Of a stretch of DNA of 50,711 bases, positions 7,217-16,219 are shown piece after piece. Every line of letters begins with the position of its first letter. The stretch's first letter is position 1. The translations under genes and the position numbers were made by a program. The notes under the pieces are model-generated. The model saw only the letters and a list, made by a program, of their open reading frames with translations, did not search any database and had not been told where the DNA came from. Source of the DNA: a bacterium (GTDB lineage: Bacteria > Margulisbacteria > Marinamargulisbacteria > JABIPA01); assembly GCA_018698675.1 (NCBI GenBank), contig JABIPA010000008.1, positions 1 to 50,711 of the forward strand, written 5' to 3'.

Positions 7217-7858
7217 ATGAGTGTTGAAACCGTTCAGCTTTTAAACCAAATTGAGGACCAAATTCAATCATCTGTATCTAATTTAGATTTTTATTTGTCT
7301 TTGGTAGACGAAATGGATGATGTGACGTTGGTTTCTAAGGTTAGGCATTATTTGAAGTCTACGCGGATTCCTTTGCGACAATTATCTCAATTGAATCAAA
7401 ATGTTAAGTTATTGAGGGGAGGTCTCGAAAATAGACCTTATGATTCGTCCTTAATGTTAAAAGATCGAGTTACGATAAGAACTTTGTTTAACGACAGTTT
7501 ATTTTCCGTAAATACTTTTTTAGATGAAAAGCAATTGGACGTTATTACGGAGTTTAATGGGCTTCAAGATTATCGCGTATTGATATCCACGAGGATTGGG
7601 ATTCAATGTTTGTCTTCACTGTTTTATTTTTTCTATAAAATTTGCCATGGAAATGAGAAGTTATTTGTCGATTGTCAGGTATCTGAGAATAAAGGAATTC
7701 TTTTAACGATGTATATAGAACATATTGACGTTCGATCGTTTTTAGAATCCATCGAATACAAGAGTTTACTTGAACTTTCTAAAATGTCTGAGGGGAGTCT
7801 TTCTAGTTTTGAGGATGATGGCCGGCATAAACTTCAATTTGAGCTACCTGGAAATTAA
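7217..7858 (+). CDS. Hypothetical protein, possibly a degenerate histidine-kinase-like protein
   Basis: 213 residues, cytosolic, no membrane segment. The N-terminal half is a helical pair. The C-terminal half runs RIGIQCLSSLFYFFYKICHG, then alternating strands, and ends DDGRHKLQFELPGN. That layout resembles the dimerisation and ATP-binding domains of sensor kinases (a last helix, 'N-box'-like helix, final G-x-F-x-F-x-L-P strand). However, I see no phospho-acceptor His motif, no N-box Asn and no DxGxG, so it would be inactive if related. Another unrelated helical/beta fold is equally possible. It starts 8 bp after yebC, with GAGGA overlapping the yebC end, so the two are probably one operon. 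Confidence 0.6.
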   Translation: MSVETVQLLNQIEDQIQSSVSNLDFYLSLVDEMDDVTLVSKVRHYLKSTRIPLRQLSQLNQNVKLLRGGLENRPYDSSLMLKDRVTIRTLFNDSLFSVNTFLDEKQLDVITEFNGLQDYRVLISTRIGIQCLSSLFYFFYKICHGNEKLFVDCQVSENKGILLTMYIEHIDVRSFLESIEYKSLLELSKMSEGSLSSFEDDGRHKLQFELPGN

Positions 7859-7867
7859 GGGATTTAA

Positions 7868-7876
7868 TGGTATACT
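7868..7876 (+). promoter_or_regulatory. Extended -10 element upstream of the surface protein gene
   Basis: TGG followed by TATACT forms an extended -10 (TGnTATAAT type); no good -35 is present. Transcription would start near 7883. The leader holds AAATAAACATA (7891-7901) but no Shine-Dalgarno sequence before ATG 7907. Confidence 0.4.
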
Positions 7877-7906
7877 ATTTCATCATCTTTAAATAAACAT
7901 AAAATT

Positions 7907-10900
7907 ATGAATTCAAAATTAAAAAAATTATTAGTCTCCTTATTTACCACTGTTTTTCTATCGTTAACTTGTTCCGTTGTTTTTGGAACAATATCTATAG
8001 ATAGCTCAAAAACAGATACTTTTAAATCACCCCAAGGCTCTCAGGCTGTAATGTACTATTTTAAGTTAAGTGCTGAGGAACAAGAGGAAACCCTGAAATC
8101 TATAACGTTCACTAATACGGGTGAATTCGTGAATTTTGGAGATGGAATTACGGGAGTTCAGGTTTACCAAGATAGTGATGAAGATTTTAAGTTTGATGGT
8201 AGTTCAGATAATAGTATCGGACAACTTACCCCCAATGAGGGTGGAAAATGGGTCATTTCCGCTACCGAAAGCATAGCAAGTGGAAATTCAAAAGGTTTTT
8301 TTATTATCTATGAAGTTGCAGAGGATGCTGAAATTGATTCTGATACAAATATTGATGTTTTAGCTATAACTGCGGAGTCCGGTGCTTCTGCAGATTTGTC
8401 TGGCGAAGATACATCTAATTCGATTGTTATAACAGGGTTGAAGACGATAACGGCGGTCTCAATTGCCCCAGACGTTGTTCTTCCTGGTCAAGAAAAAGCA
8501 GCAATGCTGTATTTAACAATTACTGTGGGTGGGGAGCTCATTGAAAATAATATTGCGATACGTATCGAGAACGATATGAATAACTTTGTTATGGATGAAA
8601 ATTCTACGGATGGTGTCGTACAGGCGTACCTTTATCAAGATTTGGTGGGAGATGGATTGTTTGATCCGGAAGATTCTGATAATTACCCTAGAGTTTTAAC
8701 TGTTAGGGCTGGTGAGTTTTCGTCTACTTCTAGTATTTTATTTGAGCCGACTAGTCAGCAGTTGAGTTTTGCTGAAGATTCTCCTGTAAACCTTTTTGTT
8801 GTGTATGATATTGGAGAGGATTTTGAAGTTGAATCTGATTCTCAGGTAATGGCTCAAATGACGTCGTTTGTTGGTACGGGTGCTCAATCAGGGCTCGATA
8901 TTGTTAATTCTGAGTTTCTTCCTTCAGACCCAGCGGATCCGTTTGTTGCGGGACTTGGTTATGGCAGCGTAGAAAGTATTGTTCCTGACGAAATTACATT
9001 TGGCCAACGTACTGTTGCTCCTATGTTGGGCTTTTCTTTGTTTTCTTTTCATACTGATTCAGATTTAAGTACAGTGACTATTGGTAATGACGGAAGTGTT
9101 CCTTTTATTACAACACCAGGTGGTGCAGATGGAGTTACCGATGTTCATGTGTTCGAAGACTCGAATGGAAATGGAGGCTATGATGGACAAGATGGTGGCG
9201 ATACATTAGTTGGGACGTTGGAATTAGGTGATACTAGTCAAAATCAGTCTGATACGGCTCATATTCCCTTACCATTAGGTGTTTCAATGGAGACATTTGA
9301 TTCTGATACTGATTACCCTTTAAATAATGAAAAACGGTTTTTCGTAACCTATACGATTGGTGATAGGATCACTGCTCAAAATATTGTTAGCGGAAATACG
9401 ACGTCATACGTTAATTCATTTTTGGAAGATGTAGTTGCTTCAGCCAATATTTCTGCTGGAACTATTCAAATTTCTCTTTCAGGAACGCTTCCGGTAGAAG
9501 CGAATCCTGAAGCGACCTTATCCTTAGATAATACGAATGTCTCGATTGTTAATGTTTTGGATGTTTCTCCTTCGGATGTTGTTCAAGGTCAATCTAAAGT
9601 TCCGATGTTATATTTAAATTTATGGTCCGACGAAAATGTAGCATCGGCAACTTTAACAATTTTGAATGAAAAAGGTAGTTTTTTAGATAATTCAAGAGGT
9701 GTGTCGAAAGTTTGGTTGTTTAGAGATGACGGAGATTTTTCGTTTACAGAAAGTGACCCTGAAGTCGCAGCCTCTAGTCTCCCAGAGTCGGTAGATTTTT
9801 CTACATTATCTAATGTTGAATTATTTAGTGGAAGTAACTTATTTTTTGTTTGTTATGACATAGGGCAAATAGCCGATGTTTCTCAAGAAGACGGAATACG
9901 AGCACAGATCTCTAATATGGCTAGTGATGATCCTCCTGTTGTATTGGGAGGTGTTGTTCCGGCACCTAGTATTGCCTCTCGAGTGTCTGTTATGGAAAAA
10001 CGATTATCTATTCCGGAAGTTGTCGCGGAAATCGATTCAGTGTCCACTACGTTTAGCGTAGAAATTAATGTTGAAAATTTGTACAGCGAAGATGTTTCTT
10101 TAACCTCGGTTTCTCCGCGGTTTTATTTATCTGGAGCGTCTGGGAATGATATATCTTATGAGTTTTCTGCAACCTTATCTGATTTATTGTTAACCTTTCC
10201 ATTAACGTTGGTTCCAGGAGAAACAAAAACGTTTAGATTTATTGTTAATCATGATTCGCAAATTTCTGAGGGAACGGCGTTTCTTGATGGCTTTGTTGAA
10301 TATGCGATTTCTTCCACTCAGAACGCTGTTTTAACAAGGTACCATGGCGATAGTTCTTGGTTTCTTGCAACTGATTCGGGGTCTCAAATTGTAATTCAGT
10401 CGGATAGTGAAGTTTATGATTGGTCGTTACCTGACTATATTGACTATATTCAAGTTAAATCTGGCGGAGAGTTTCGTACATTCCAAAATTTTGATGCAAT
10501 TACCGCGAGCAGTATTATGAATTTAGTTTTTAAAAACGAAGGACGAGCAATTGATGAATCGTCTATTGTCGTAAAATTAAATGGTGTTGTTCTTGAACGT
10601 AATAATAATCCAGCACCATCTAGTTATGGCTATTTTAGAGATGATGGTTCTTTGCAAATTTGGGATGTCGGTTCAGAAAATGGTTATGTTGATATTGAAC
10701 TTTATGATTTAGAAGGAGAGTCATTAACACCTGCTAAATTGGAGTTTACTGTTTCGGACACGATGGAAATTACACAACTTTATGTTTATCCAAGTCCTTA
10801 TACTGTTGGTGAAACCGATATGATTGTAGGGTTTAATGCGTCTCAACCTGGTGATTTTACGATTTACTTTTTTAACTTTTTGGGGCAGATGGTTTTTTCT

Positions 10901-11056
10901 CAAGATGAAGTGACTAATGAGACGGGTGGATACGTTGAAGTTAGGATAGATAAATTTGAAGAGTTTTTGCAGTCTGGAATGTTCATTTGTAAAGTTATTG
11001 GGACAGACCGAAATGGAAATTCAAATGGGACTATTACCAAGTTTGCAGTTTATTAA
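7907..11056 (+). CDS. Large secreted surface protein with repeated beta domains and T9SS/FlgD-like C-terminal domain
   Basis: 1,049 residues. A signal peptide is present (about 1-27, hydrophobic run LLVSLFTTVFLSLTCSVVFG). It is followed by about four related beta domains of 170-200 residues. Their starts share a pattern of Pro, Asp/Ser, then G-Q-x-(K/T)-x-P/A-M-L and a beta strand, near residues 25, 178, 351 and 548. Several D-x-D-x-D loops (for example DSNGNGGYDGQD) look like Ca-binding turns. The last about 95 residues, from LYVYPSPYTVGE to KFAVY, have the layout of type IX secretion C-terminal domains or FlgD Ig-like domains. The protein is likely exported and displayed on the cell surface. 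The next gene, a PorV-like protein, follows after 1 bp. Confidence 0.75.
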   Translation: MNSKLKKLLVSLFTTVFLSLTCSVVFGTISIDSSKTDTFKSPQGSQAVMYYFKLSAEEQEETLKSITFTNTGEFVNFGDGITGVQVYQDSDEDFKFDGSSDNSIGQLTPNEGGKWVISATESIASGNSKGFFIIYEVAEDAEIDSDTNIDVLAITAESGASADLSGEDTSNSIVITGLKTITAVSIAPDVVLPGQEKAAMLYLTITVGGELIENNIAIRIENDMNNFVMDENSTDGVVQAYLYQDLVGDGLFDPEDSDNYPRVLTVRAGEFSSTSSILFEPTSQQLSFAEDSPVNLFVVYDIGEDFEVESDSQVMAQMTSFVGTGAQSGLDIVNSEFLPSDPADPFVAGLGYGSVESIVPDEITFGQRTVAPMLGFSLFSFHTDSDLSTVTIGNDGSVPFITTPGGADGVTDVHVFEDSNGNGGYDGQDGGDTLVGTLELGDTSQNQSDTAHIPLPLGVSMETFDSDTDYPLNNEKRFFVTYTIGDRITAQNIVSGNTTSYVNSFLEDVVASANISAGTIQISLSGTLPVEANPEATLSLDNTNVSIVNVLDVSPSDVVQGQSKVPMLYLNLWSDENVASATLTILNEKGSFLDNSRGVSKVWLFRDDGDFSFTESDPEVAASSLPESVDFSTLSNVELFSGSNLFFVCYDIGQIADVSQEDGIRAQISNMASDDPPVVLGGVVPAPSIASRVSVMEKRLSIPEVVAEIDSVSTTFSVEINVENLYSEDVSLTSVSPRFYLSGASGNDISYEFSATLSDLLLTFPLTLVPGETKTFRFIVNHDSQISEGTAFLDGFVEYAISSTQNAVLTRYHGDSSWFLATDSGSQIVIQSDSEVYDWSLPDYIDYIQVKSGGEFRTFQNFDAITASSIMNLVFKNEGRAIDESSIVVKLNGVVLERNNNPAPSSYGYFRDDGSLQIWDVGSENGYVDIELYDLEGESLTPAKLEFTVSDTMEITQLYVYPSPYTVGETDMIVGFNASQPGDFTIYFFNFLGQMVFSQDEVTNETGGYVEVRIDKFEEFLQSGMFICKVIGTDRNGNSNGTITKFAVY

Positions 11057-11057
11057 T

Positions 11058-13328
11058 ATGAAAAAAATATTTAAAAATACGTTAATATGTTTGTTGTGTG
11101 TTCATTTAAGCTATGGAGTATTTGCTCAAGAAGAAATTTCTTTGGGTATTGATAATCCTCAAGTGAAGATGATTGGGGCTCGTCATAGTGCTCTTGGAGG
11201 GACAAATCCAGTTATATTTGGTGATGTAAATGGTCTTTTTATTAATCCTGCGGTTATTTCTCACATTGAATCAATGCCTTTTTCATCCACGTATCAACGA
11301 TTGTTGTCCGATTTTCAATATTACACTGTTAATTCTTCTTACCCGTTAAAAGTACCTATTCCTAAAGGTGACGAAATAGAATATCAAAATGCATCCTTGG
11401 GACTTTCTGTTGGACGAGTCGCTTTGGAAGGTATTCCAGAAACCGTTTTTGAAAATGAGAGGGTGCGACAAATTGGGATATATAGCTCCGGCTTCAATAT
11501 CATTGAGTTGTCCTTGGCATCGTCTTTGTACGATGTTTTTAATTTTACACAATTGTCTGGCGGGTTTGGTGTAAAACTATTTAACCAATTTTTGAATGAG
11601 AATAATAGAACGGCTATGGGGTTTGATGCTGGTTTTATTGCTATGTATCAAACGGATCATCCTTGGGTAAATAATATGTACCTTGGAGGATCAATTGTTA
11701 ACCTTTTTGCGACCTCGCTAAAGTGGGATGATGTTGCTGGTGAATCGTTACTGCCGTTTCAAATGTTTTTTGGAGGGGGCGCTGATTTATTTGATGATTT
11801 TCTAACTGTATATGCAAATAATTCGGCTGGAGGCCTTTCATTTTCTGGAGAGGTTAGGGTCACGGATATTTTTACTGTTCGAGGAAGTACTGATTTATCA
11901 AAATTTAGTTTTGGAACTGGGGTTGTTTTTTCTGAATTAACTGGAGTTGGTTATGAAGATTATAGTGTTCGGTTTGATTATGCATACACGACAAATGATG
12001 CTCCTATGGATAATGTTCCCAACCATATTTTTTCAATTTCTATACTCGGAGAAACGATGCCAAAGCAGCCTAAGATATTAGATCCAAGGGATGTTGAGGT
12101 TGTAAATACTCCTTATTATCATGTTAAAGGACGAGGGCCAAAATACACCTCAATGCAAATTTTCAATAACGATAATTTAAAACGAACCGCTCTTTCTTCT
12201 AGATTTGGAAGCTGGGGATATGAAGGGTTTCCATTGAACGAAGGTGAAAATATTATTTATGTGAAGGCATATGATATTGATTCAGATTTTTCTTTGAAAT
12301 CGGATAGCGTTGTTATTATTTCTGATACCGTTAAACCTACTGTAGATATAACAACATACGTTGAGAATGACGATTTGAAATTTATTGTTACATCTAAGGA
12401 GAATTTGAGAGAAGTTAATGCGCGTATTGATAGGAAATCATTGGTTTTTAGAAATGACGACGGAAATAAAAAAGTATGGTTGGCAGAATCTCAAGCTCCT
12501 GAACGCATGGCGGATAATTCATATGTGTCTAAGGAAATGAGTATGCTTAAGCTGTATGCTAAGGATTTGGCCGGGAATGCAATGGATATGGTTAAGATTC
12601 CATTTTTTATCGGTATTGATTTTCCAAAGGATAAATATGTTCAGTACAAAGAGAAAGTACGTGTTATTGGAAAATCTTCTCTTTTGTCTAAGTCAGTCGC
12701 TATTAATGGGAAGACAGTTTTTGTTGATGAGGACCAGAATTTTTCTTTGTCCGTACCGTTAAAACCTGGAAAAAATCTTTTAGAAGTTGAAGTTGAATCT
12801 AAGAATGATCAAATACTGACTTATGTTATGAGAATACTAAGTTTAACGTCTTTTCCTGATATTCAATCAGGAATTAAACAACGTAGAGAAATTGAGTTTA
12901 TGGCTACATTAGGTGTTATTACTGGGGATAAGGATGGTAATTTTTATCCGAATGAAAATGTAACGAGACGGTATATTACTAAAATGATGGTAGAAGCCTC
13001 TAAGACTCCGTTGGATCCTGTTGAAGGAGATGTGTTTGCTGATGTAGCTTCGGATGACCCTGATGCGGCGTACATACAGACTGCGGTTATGAATGGATTG
13101 GTTTTTGCTTTTCCTGACGGGACATTTAAGCCTGACAGGCCTTTAACCTTAAGTGAAGCTGTTTCTATGCTTAGTAATGCTTATATTATTGGAGACCAAG
13201 AAGTCGAGGATACTGGTGAATTTCTTAAGCGTAAAGAATTGGCAATGTTCTTAGCCTATACTCCTAAATATGAACCTAAAGTTGAACGACTAATTAATTG
13301 GGAAACGGGCTACCTCTCAACCAAATAA
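11058..13328 (+). CDS. PorV-like barrel protein with Ig-like domains and C-terminal SLH domains
   Basis: 756 residues from ATG 11058; the possible extension upstream would hide the signal peptide MKKIFKNTLICLLCVHLSYG. Residues about 28-330 resemble PorV/FadL-like outer-membrane barrels, with GARHSALGGTNPVIFGDVNG and LFINPAVIS near the start. Two or three Ig-like beta modules follow (about 335-590). From about 598 there are two SLH repeats, one with FMATLGVITGDKDGNFYPNE and one with MNGLVFAFPDGTFKPDRP. SLH domains bind peptidoglycan-linked polymers, so the protein could tie the outer membrane to the wall. It lies 1 bp after the surface protein and may be its transport or anchoring partner; PorV is the shuttle of type IX secretion. 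Confidence 0.8.
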   Translation: MKKIFKNTLICLLCVHLSYGVFAQEEISLGIDNPQVKMIGARHSALGGTNPVIFGDVNGLFINPAVISHIESMPFSSTYQRLLSDFQYYTVNSSYPLKVPIPKGDEIEYQNASLGLSVGRVALEGIPETVFENERVRQIGIYSSGFNIIELSLASSLYDVFNFTQLSGGFGVKLFNQFLNENNRTAMGFDAGFIAMYQTDHPWVNNMYLGGSIVNLFATSLKWDDVAGESLLPFQMFFGGGADLFDDFLTVYANNSAGGLSFSGEVRVTDIFTVRGSTDLSKFSFGTGVVFSELTGVGYEDYSVRFDYAYTTNDAPMDNVPNHIFSISILGETMPKQPKILDPRDVEVVNTPYYHVKGRGPKYTSMQIFNNDNLKRTALSSRFGSWGYEGFPLNEGENIIYVKAYDIDSDFSLKSDSVVIISDTVKPTVDITTYVENDDLKFIVTSKENLREVNARIDRKSLVFRNDDGNKKVWLAESQAPERMADNSYVSKEMSMLKLYAKDLAGNAMDMVKIPFFIGIDFPKDKYVQYKEKVRVIGKSSLLSKSVAINGKTVFVDEDQNFSLSVPLKPGKNLLEVEVESKNDQILTYVMRILSLTSFPDIQSGIKQRREIEFMATLGVITGDKDGNFYPNENVTRRYITKMMVEASKTPLDPVEGDVFADVASDDPDAAYIQTAVMNGLVFAFPDGTFKPDRPLTLSEAVSMLSNAYIIGDQEVEDTGEFLKRKELAMFLAYTPKYEPKVERLINWETGYLSTK

Positions 13329-13332
13329 CCCC

Positions 13333-13439
13333 CTGGGTAAGCCCAAAAACTTCCATTTTTGCCTTCGTGTCTTACTCACATATATTAATATGCTTCGCAA
13401 GACGCGACGGCCAAACTGAAAGCTTTTGAACTTGCCCTG
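13333..13439. repeat. Imperfect-hairpin intergenic repeat, copy B
   Basis: The left arm (13333-13375) pairs with the right arm (13397-13439) at 32 of 43 positions, with mismatches about every 4 bases. The centre contains the palindrome ATATTAATAT (13382-13391). It shares the ordered motifs CCAAAA, CTTCCATTTT, AAACTGAAA and CTTTTG with copy A at 130-235. It lies four bases after the stop of the SLH protein, between convergent genes. A T-run at 13459-13466 follows on the plus strand, so it might help end transcription. Nothing else is seen in the 165-bp gap. Confidence 0.75.
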
Positions 13440-13493
13440 TTTAGGTGTGTAGTCGGTATTTTTTTGTATGTTTTTTTAATATGCCTTACTTTT

Positions 13494-14165
13494 TTATTTT
13501 AATATGTGATTTATATCTGGGGTGACTTTTATGGTTTTTAGGTATTTTTTGCTTAGTGCTAGGGCTCTTAAAATGTCTTTTTTTGGGGTGGCTGTTTCTT
13601 TTCTTATGAAGTTTGGGGTAGGCACTAAACAGACGAATATGTTTGGATCTATTGATTGAATCCATTGAAAGGTAGCCGATAAGTCTTGCGCTATGAATCC
13701 TTTTTTTATTGGGATGTTAATTGATAAGTTGTTTATTCCTTTTTTTGAATATAACCATGCTTGTATTGTTTCTATTGATTCACTTGAAAATTCGGGGAAT
13801 ATTGTGACGGATAGTCCGTGTATGTGTTCCATTATTTCTTTTAAATAATTTGGAAGGCTACCGTTTGTTTCTAGATAAATGGGTGCTTTTTTTTTGGGAA
13901 GTTGTTCTATTAGGTTTTTAAACGATTCGATTTGTAATAGGGGTTCCCCTCCATGAAACCATAGGTTGTTAAATGGAGACTTGGCTGAAATTAGTATTTG
14001 CTCGAGTGTCTCATGTATGGCCTTAGGGGTTAGGGCGCTTTGAGAGCTTGATTCAGGAGATGTTTTTGTGATTCGATTTGTTAGTGATGACGTTATGGAC
14101 GTACATGGAAGCCCAGTCCACCTTGTGGACGTAAAAAATGATTGTTCTATTTTATCAATGATCAT
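13494..14165 (-). CDS. QueE-like radical-SAM-fold protein lacking the cluster cysteines
   Basis: 223 residues. The core matches 7-carboxy-7-deazaguanine synthase (QueE) and related activating enzymes: LWFHGGEPLLQ (about 69-79), then LETNGS, then a C-terminal VTPDINHIL where QueE has TPQxHKxL. In radical-SAM proteins a CX3CX2C motif holds a 4Fe-4S cluster. At the matching place, after GLP at 18-20, the residues at exact CX3CX2C spacing are Thr29, Thr33 and Ser36, so all three cysteines are gone. The frame is intact throughout, so this is not an obvious pseudogene. It may be an inactive paralogue with a binding or regulatory role. A promoter lies 10 bases before the ATG. Confidence 0.65.
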   Translation of the reverse strand: MIIDKIEQSFFTSTRWTGLPCTSITSSLTNRITKTSPESSSQSALTPKAIHETLEQILISAKSPFNNLWFHGGEPLLQIESFKNLIEQLPKKKAPIYLETNGSLPNYLKEIMEHIHGLSVTIFPEFSSESIETIQAWLYSKKGINNLSINIPIKKGFIAQDLSATFQWIQSIDPNIFVCLVPTPNFIRKETATPKKDILRALALSKKYLKTIKVTPDINHILK

Positions 14166-14175
14166 TGGAAATCTT

Positions 14176-14205
14176 AGTTTAGCATGGTTGATTTACACTG
14201 TTCAA
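14176..14205 (-). promoter_or_regulatory. Promoter for the QueE-like gene
   Basis: Minus strand TTGAAC (14200-14205), an 18-bp spacer, and TAAACT (14176-14181). The ATG at 14165 is 10 bases after the -10, leaving 2-4 leader bases at most and no ribosome binding site. Confidence 0.45.
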
Positions 14206-14259
14206 ATTTTCAACATCGACATATTATCGGAGTATAGTAATTTTTAGATTAAGCAATGG

Positions 14260-16179
14260 TTATGTCAAAATTTGCTCCAAAATATATGATTCTGCAATTT
14301 TTTTTGTGCAGTTGGTAAATGATACTAATGCGACCCTGGAGGAACCTTCTCCTATGAATCCGGTTATTTTTCCGTTTCCAAATTTCGGATGATTGAAAGT
14401 AATTCCTTGTTTGAGATGAATCAAATCATATTTGTTTTGTTTCGAATATGTGTTTAATTTAATTATTTCAAATTTTTGTGAGTGATCTTTTGATTTTCTA
14501 CCTAGTGATTGAGTTCGCTCTGTACAAAAGTAAGCTAGTTCTTTAATTAAGTTTAAAAACTCTGAGTGTTCATTGAACCATTCTTTGTTTCCTATGACAC
14601 GTTTATATGAACTTGTGAGGAATAGGAACTTTCTTGTACAGGCCATTCCAGAATAAAAAAGCTGCCGCTCTATATTATATCTATCTGCGCATAAATGGGC
14701 GTCAAAATAGGGAAGGATTCCGTCTTCAACTCCGGAAATGAATACTACCTTTTCTACATATCCTTTTGCGTCTTCAATTGGACATACTTTGATTCCGACA
14801 TTAATTTCGAATGGGATATGGAATAGTGAAAGTCTGTTCAAAAACTCTGAGATTGTTCCTTTGAAATTAATTCTATTTATAAATTCGTTGATAGTCGCTT
14901 TAGCTGTGTTTATTTCGTCTTTAAATATAATTTTAAATTCTGGCTCGAGATGTAAAAACGCTTCAGAAAGAGTATTTTTTTCGTTTATTTCTGGAAGGCA
15001 GAATAATTTACCTGATAAAAACGTTTGAGTAATGGTGTCTAAAGGATTTATGGAATACCTTAGAAGGTGAATAAAAGTAGCTATGTCGGGTTCGTTATAT
15101 GAAATGTGGTCTGATGTTGATGTATGAGGAATCTTTTGAGAATTCAGAAATGAACATATATTCTTTTTTTGACTTGATTGACGGTATAGGATTAAAAAAT
15201 CACTATAGTTATAGTCGTTTTCTTTTTTTAAGTTTGTTATTTCATTTAATATATAATTAAGTTCTTCATTTTCATCGAATCCTTGAAAGAATGAAATTGC
15301 ATTTCCTAATGCGTTTTTTGTCGTCATTTTTTGTTTTATTAATGCGGTATCGTTAAGTGCGTTTACTAGAGAACGAGATGCTTGATAGTTACGGGTAAGG
15401 GTTTGCTTGTTTAATGTTGGAAATATTTTTGATAGGTCTGACACGAGTTTTCTATCTAATGGATGAATCGCTTGAGAATCATCTGCCGTCAAAATAATTT
15501 GCTTGGCATTTTTGGAAAAATATTTAAATATTTTTATATACGCTCTATTCGAATCTTCGACGTTTTCTAGAAACATACAAAAGTCTTTGTATTCGTTAGT
15601 TTCTATGTGTGTAGATTCAAGGATTTTTAATGTGAGATGAGGAATGTCATCTATATCGATTAGATGGTGGGCCGCCATGTACGATTCGTATTTTGAAATT
15701 GCTTTTAGGGAACCTTTTGGTAAAAGCAATTTTAGTTCGTTTATATTTGGATTTTCTTGTTTAAAGTTTCTGAGATATTCTAAAACTGAGTTCGTTTTAC
15801 TTGGTATGTTTTCTTGAGATAAAATTGTGTCTAAAATTGTGAATTGATGCTCGTTCGAAATCAATGTTTTTATTGTTCGGTTTATATATGATTGGTTCGT
15901 TTTTAGGAAATTTAGACAGAATAAGCTGATTGGATAGACTTCATAATGATCGTCTTTGGTACCCATTCTTTTGAGATCTTGTTTTAGAGGGCAAGATGCT
16001 TTTGGATTTGCAGTAAACCCTAATATCTGATGTGATTTATAGATTCCTTTTTGGAGTCCTTCTGAAATGATGGTTGATAATGTGACCGTTTTTCCGGTAC
16101 CTGGTCCACCTGTTAAAAGTATAGGTATACCGAGTCCGTCGACTATGTTCGTTTGTTTTGAATTTAGATTGATTCTCAT
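14260..16179 (-). CDS. UvrD/PcrA-like superfamily 1 helicase relative with altered Walker B
   Basis: 639 residues from ATG 16179 (GGGGGA upstream; a TTG at 16191 is less likely). The Q motif LNSKQTNIV and Walker A GGPGTGKT (24-31) are intact. Motif III is recognisable in LTADDSQAIHPLD and motif IV in RNYQASRSLV. Walker B, which in UvrD reads DEYQDTNR, here reads ENVEDSNR at 205-212, so the Mg-binding Asp and catalytic Glu are replaced. Motif V (EDAKGYVEKVVFISGVEDGI) is also divergent. The C-terminal FNHPKFGNGKITGF is a PcrA-type Tudor-like domain. It probably binds ATP and nucleic acid or RNA polymerase, but its helicase activity is doubtful. The gene follows the lipoate-ligase-like gene after 40 bp. 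Confidence 0.78.
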   Translation of the reverse strand: MRINLNSKQTNIVDGLGIPILLTGGPGTGKTVTLSTIISEGLQKGIYKSHQILGFTANPKASCPLKQDLKRMGTKDDHYEVYPISLFCLNFLKTNQSYINRTIKTLISNEHQFTILDTILSQENIPSKTNSVLEYLRNFKQENPNINELKLLLPKGSLKAISKYESYMAAHHLIDIDDIPHLTLKILESTHIETNEYKDFCMFLENVEDSNRAYIKIFKYFSKNAKQIILTADDSQAIHPLDRKLVSDLSKIFPTLNKQTLTRNYQASRSLVNALNDTALIKQKMTTKNALGNAISFFQGFDENEELNYILNEITNLKKENDYNYSDFLILYRQSSQKKNICSFLNSQKIPHTSTSDHISYNEPDIATFIHLLRYSINPLDTITQTFLSGKLFCLPEINEKNTLSEAFLHLEPEFKIIFKDEINTAKATINEFINRINFKGTISEFLNRLSLFHIPFEINVGIKVCPIEDAKGYVEKVVFISGVEDGILPYFDAHLCADRYNIERQLFYSGMACTRKFLFLTSSYKRVIGNKEWFNEHSEFLNLIKELAYFCTERTQSLGRKSKDHSQKFEIIKLNTYSKQNKYDLIHLKQGITFNHPKFGNGKITGFIGEGSSRVALVSFTNCTKKIAESYILEQILT

Positions 16180-16219
16180 TTTTTCCCCCAAAAAAATTAG
16201 ATTTTTTTAATTGTTAGAT

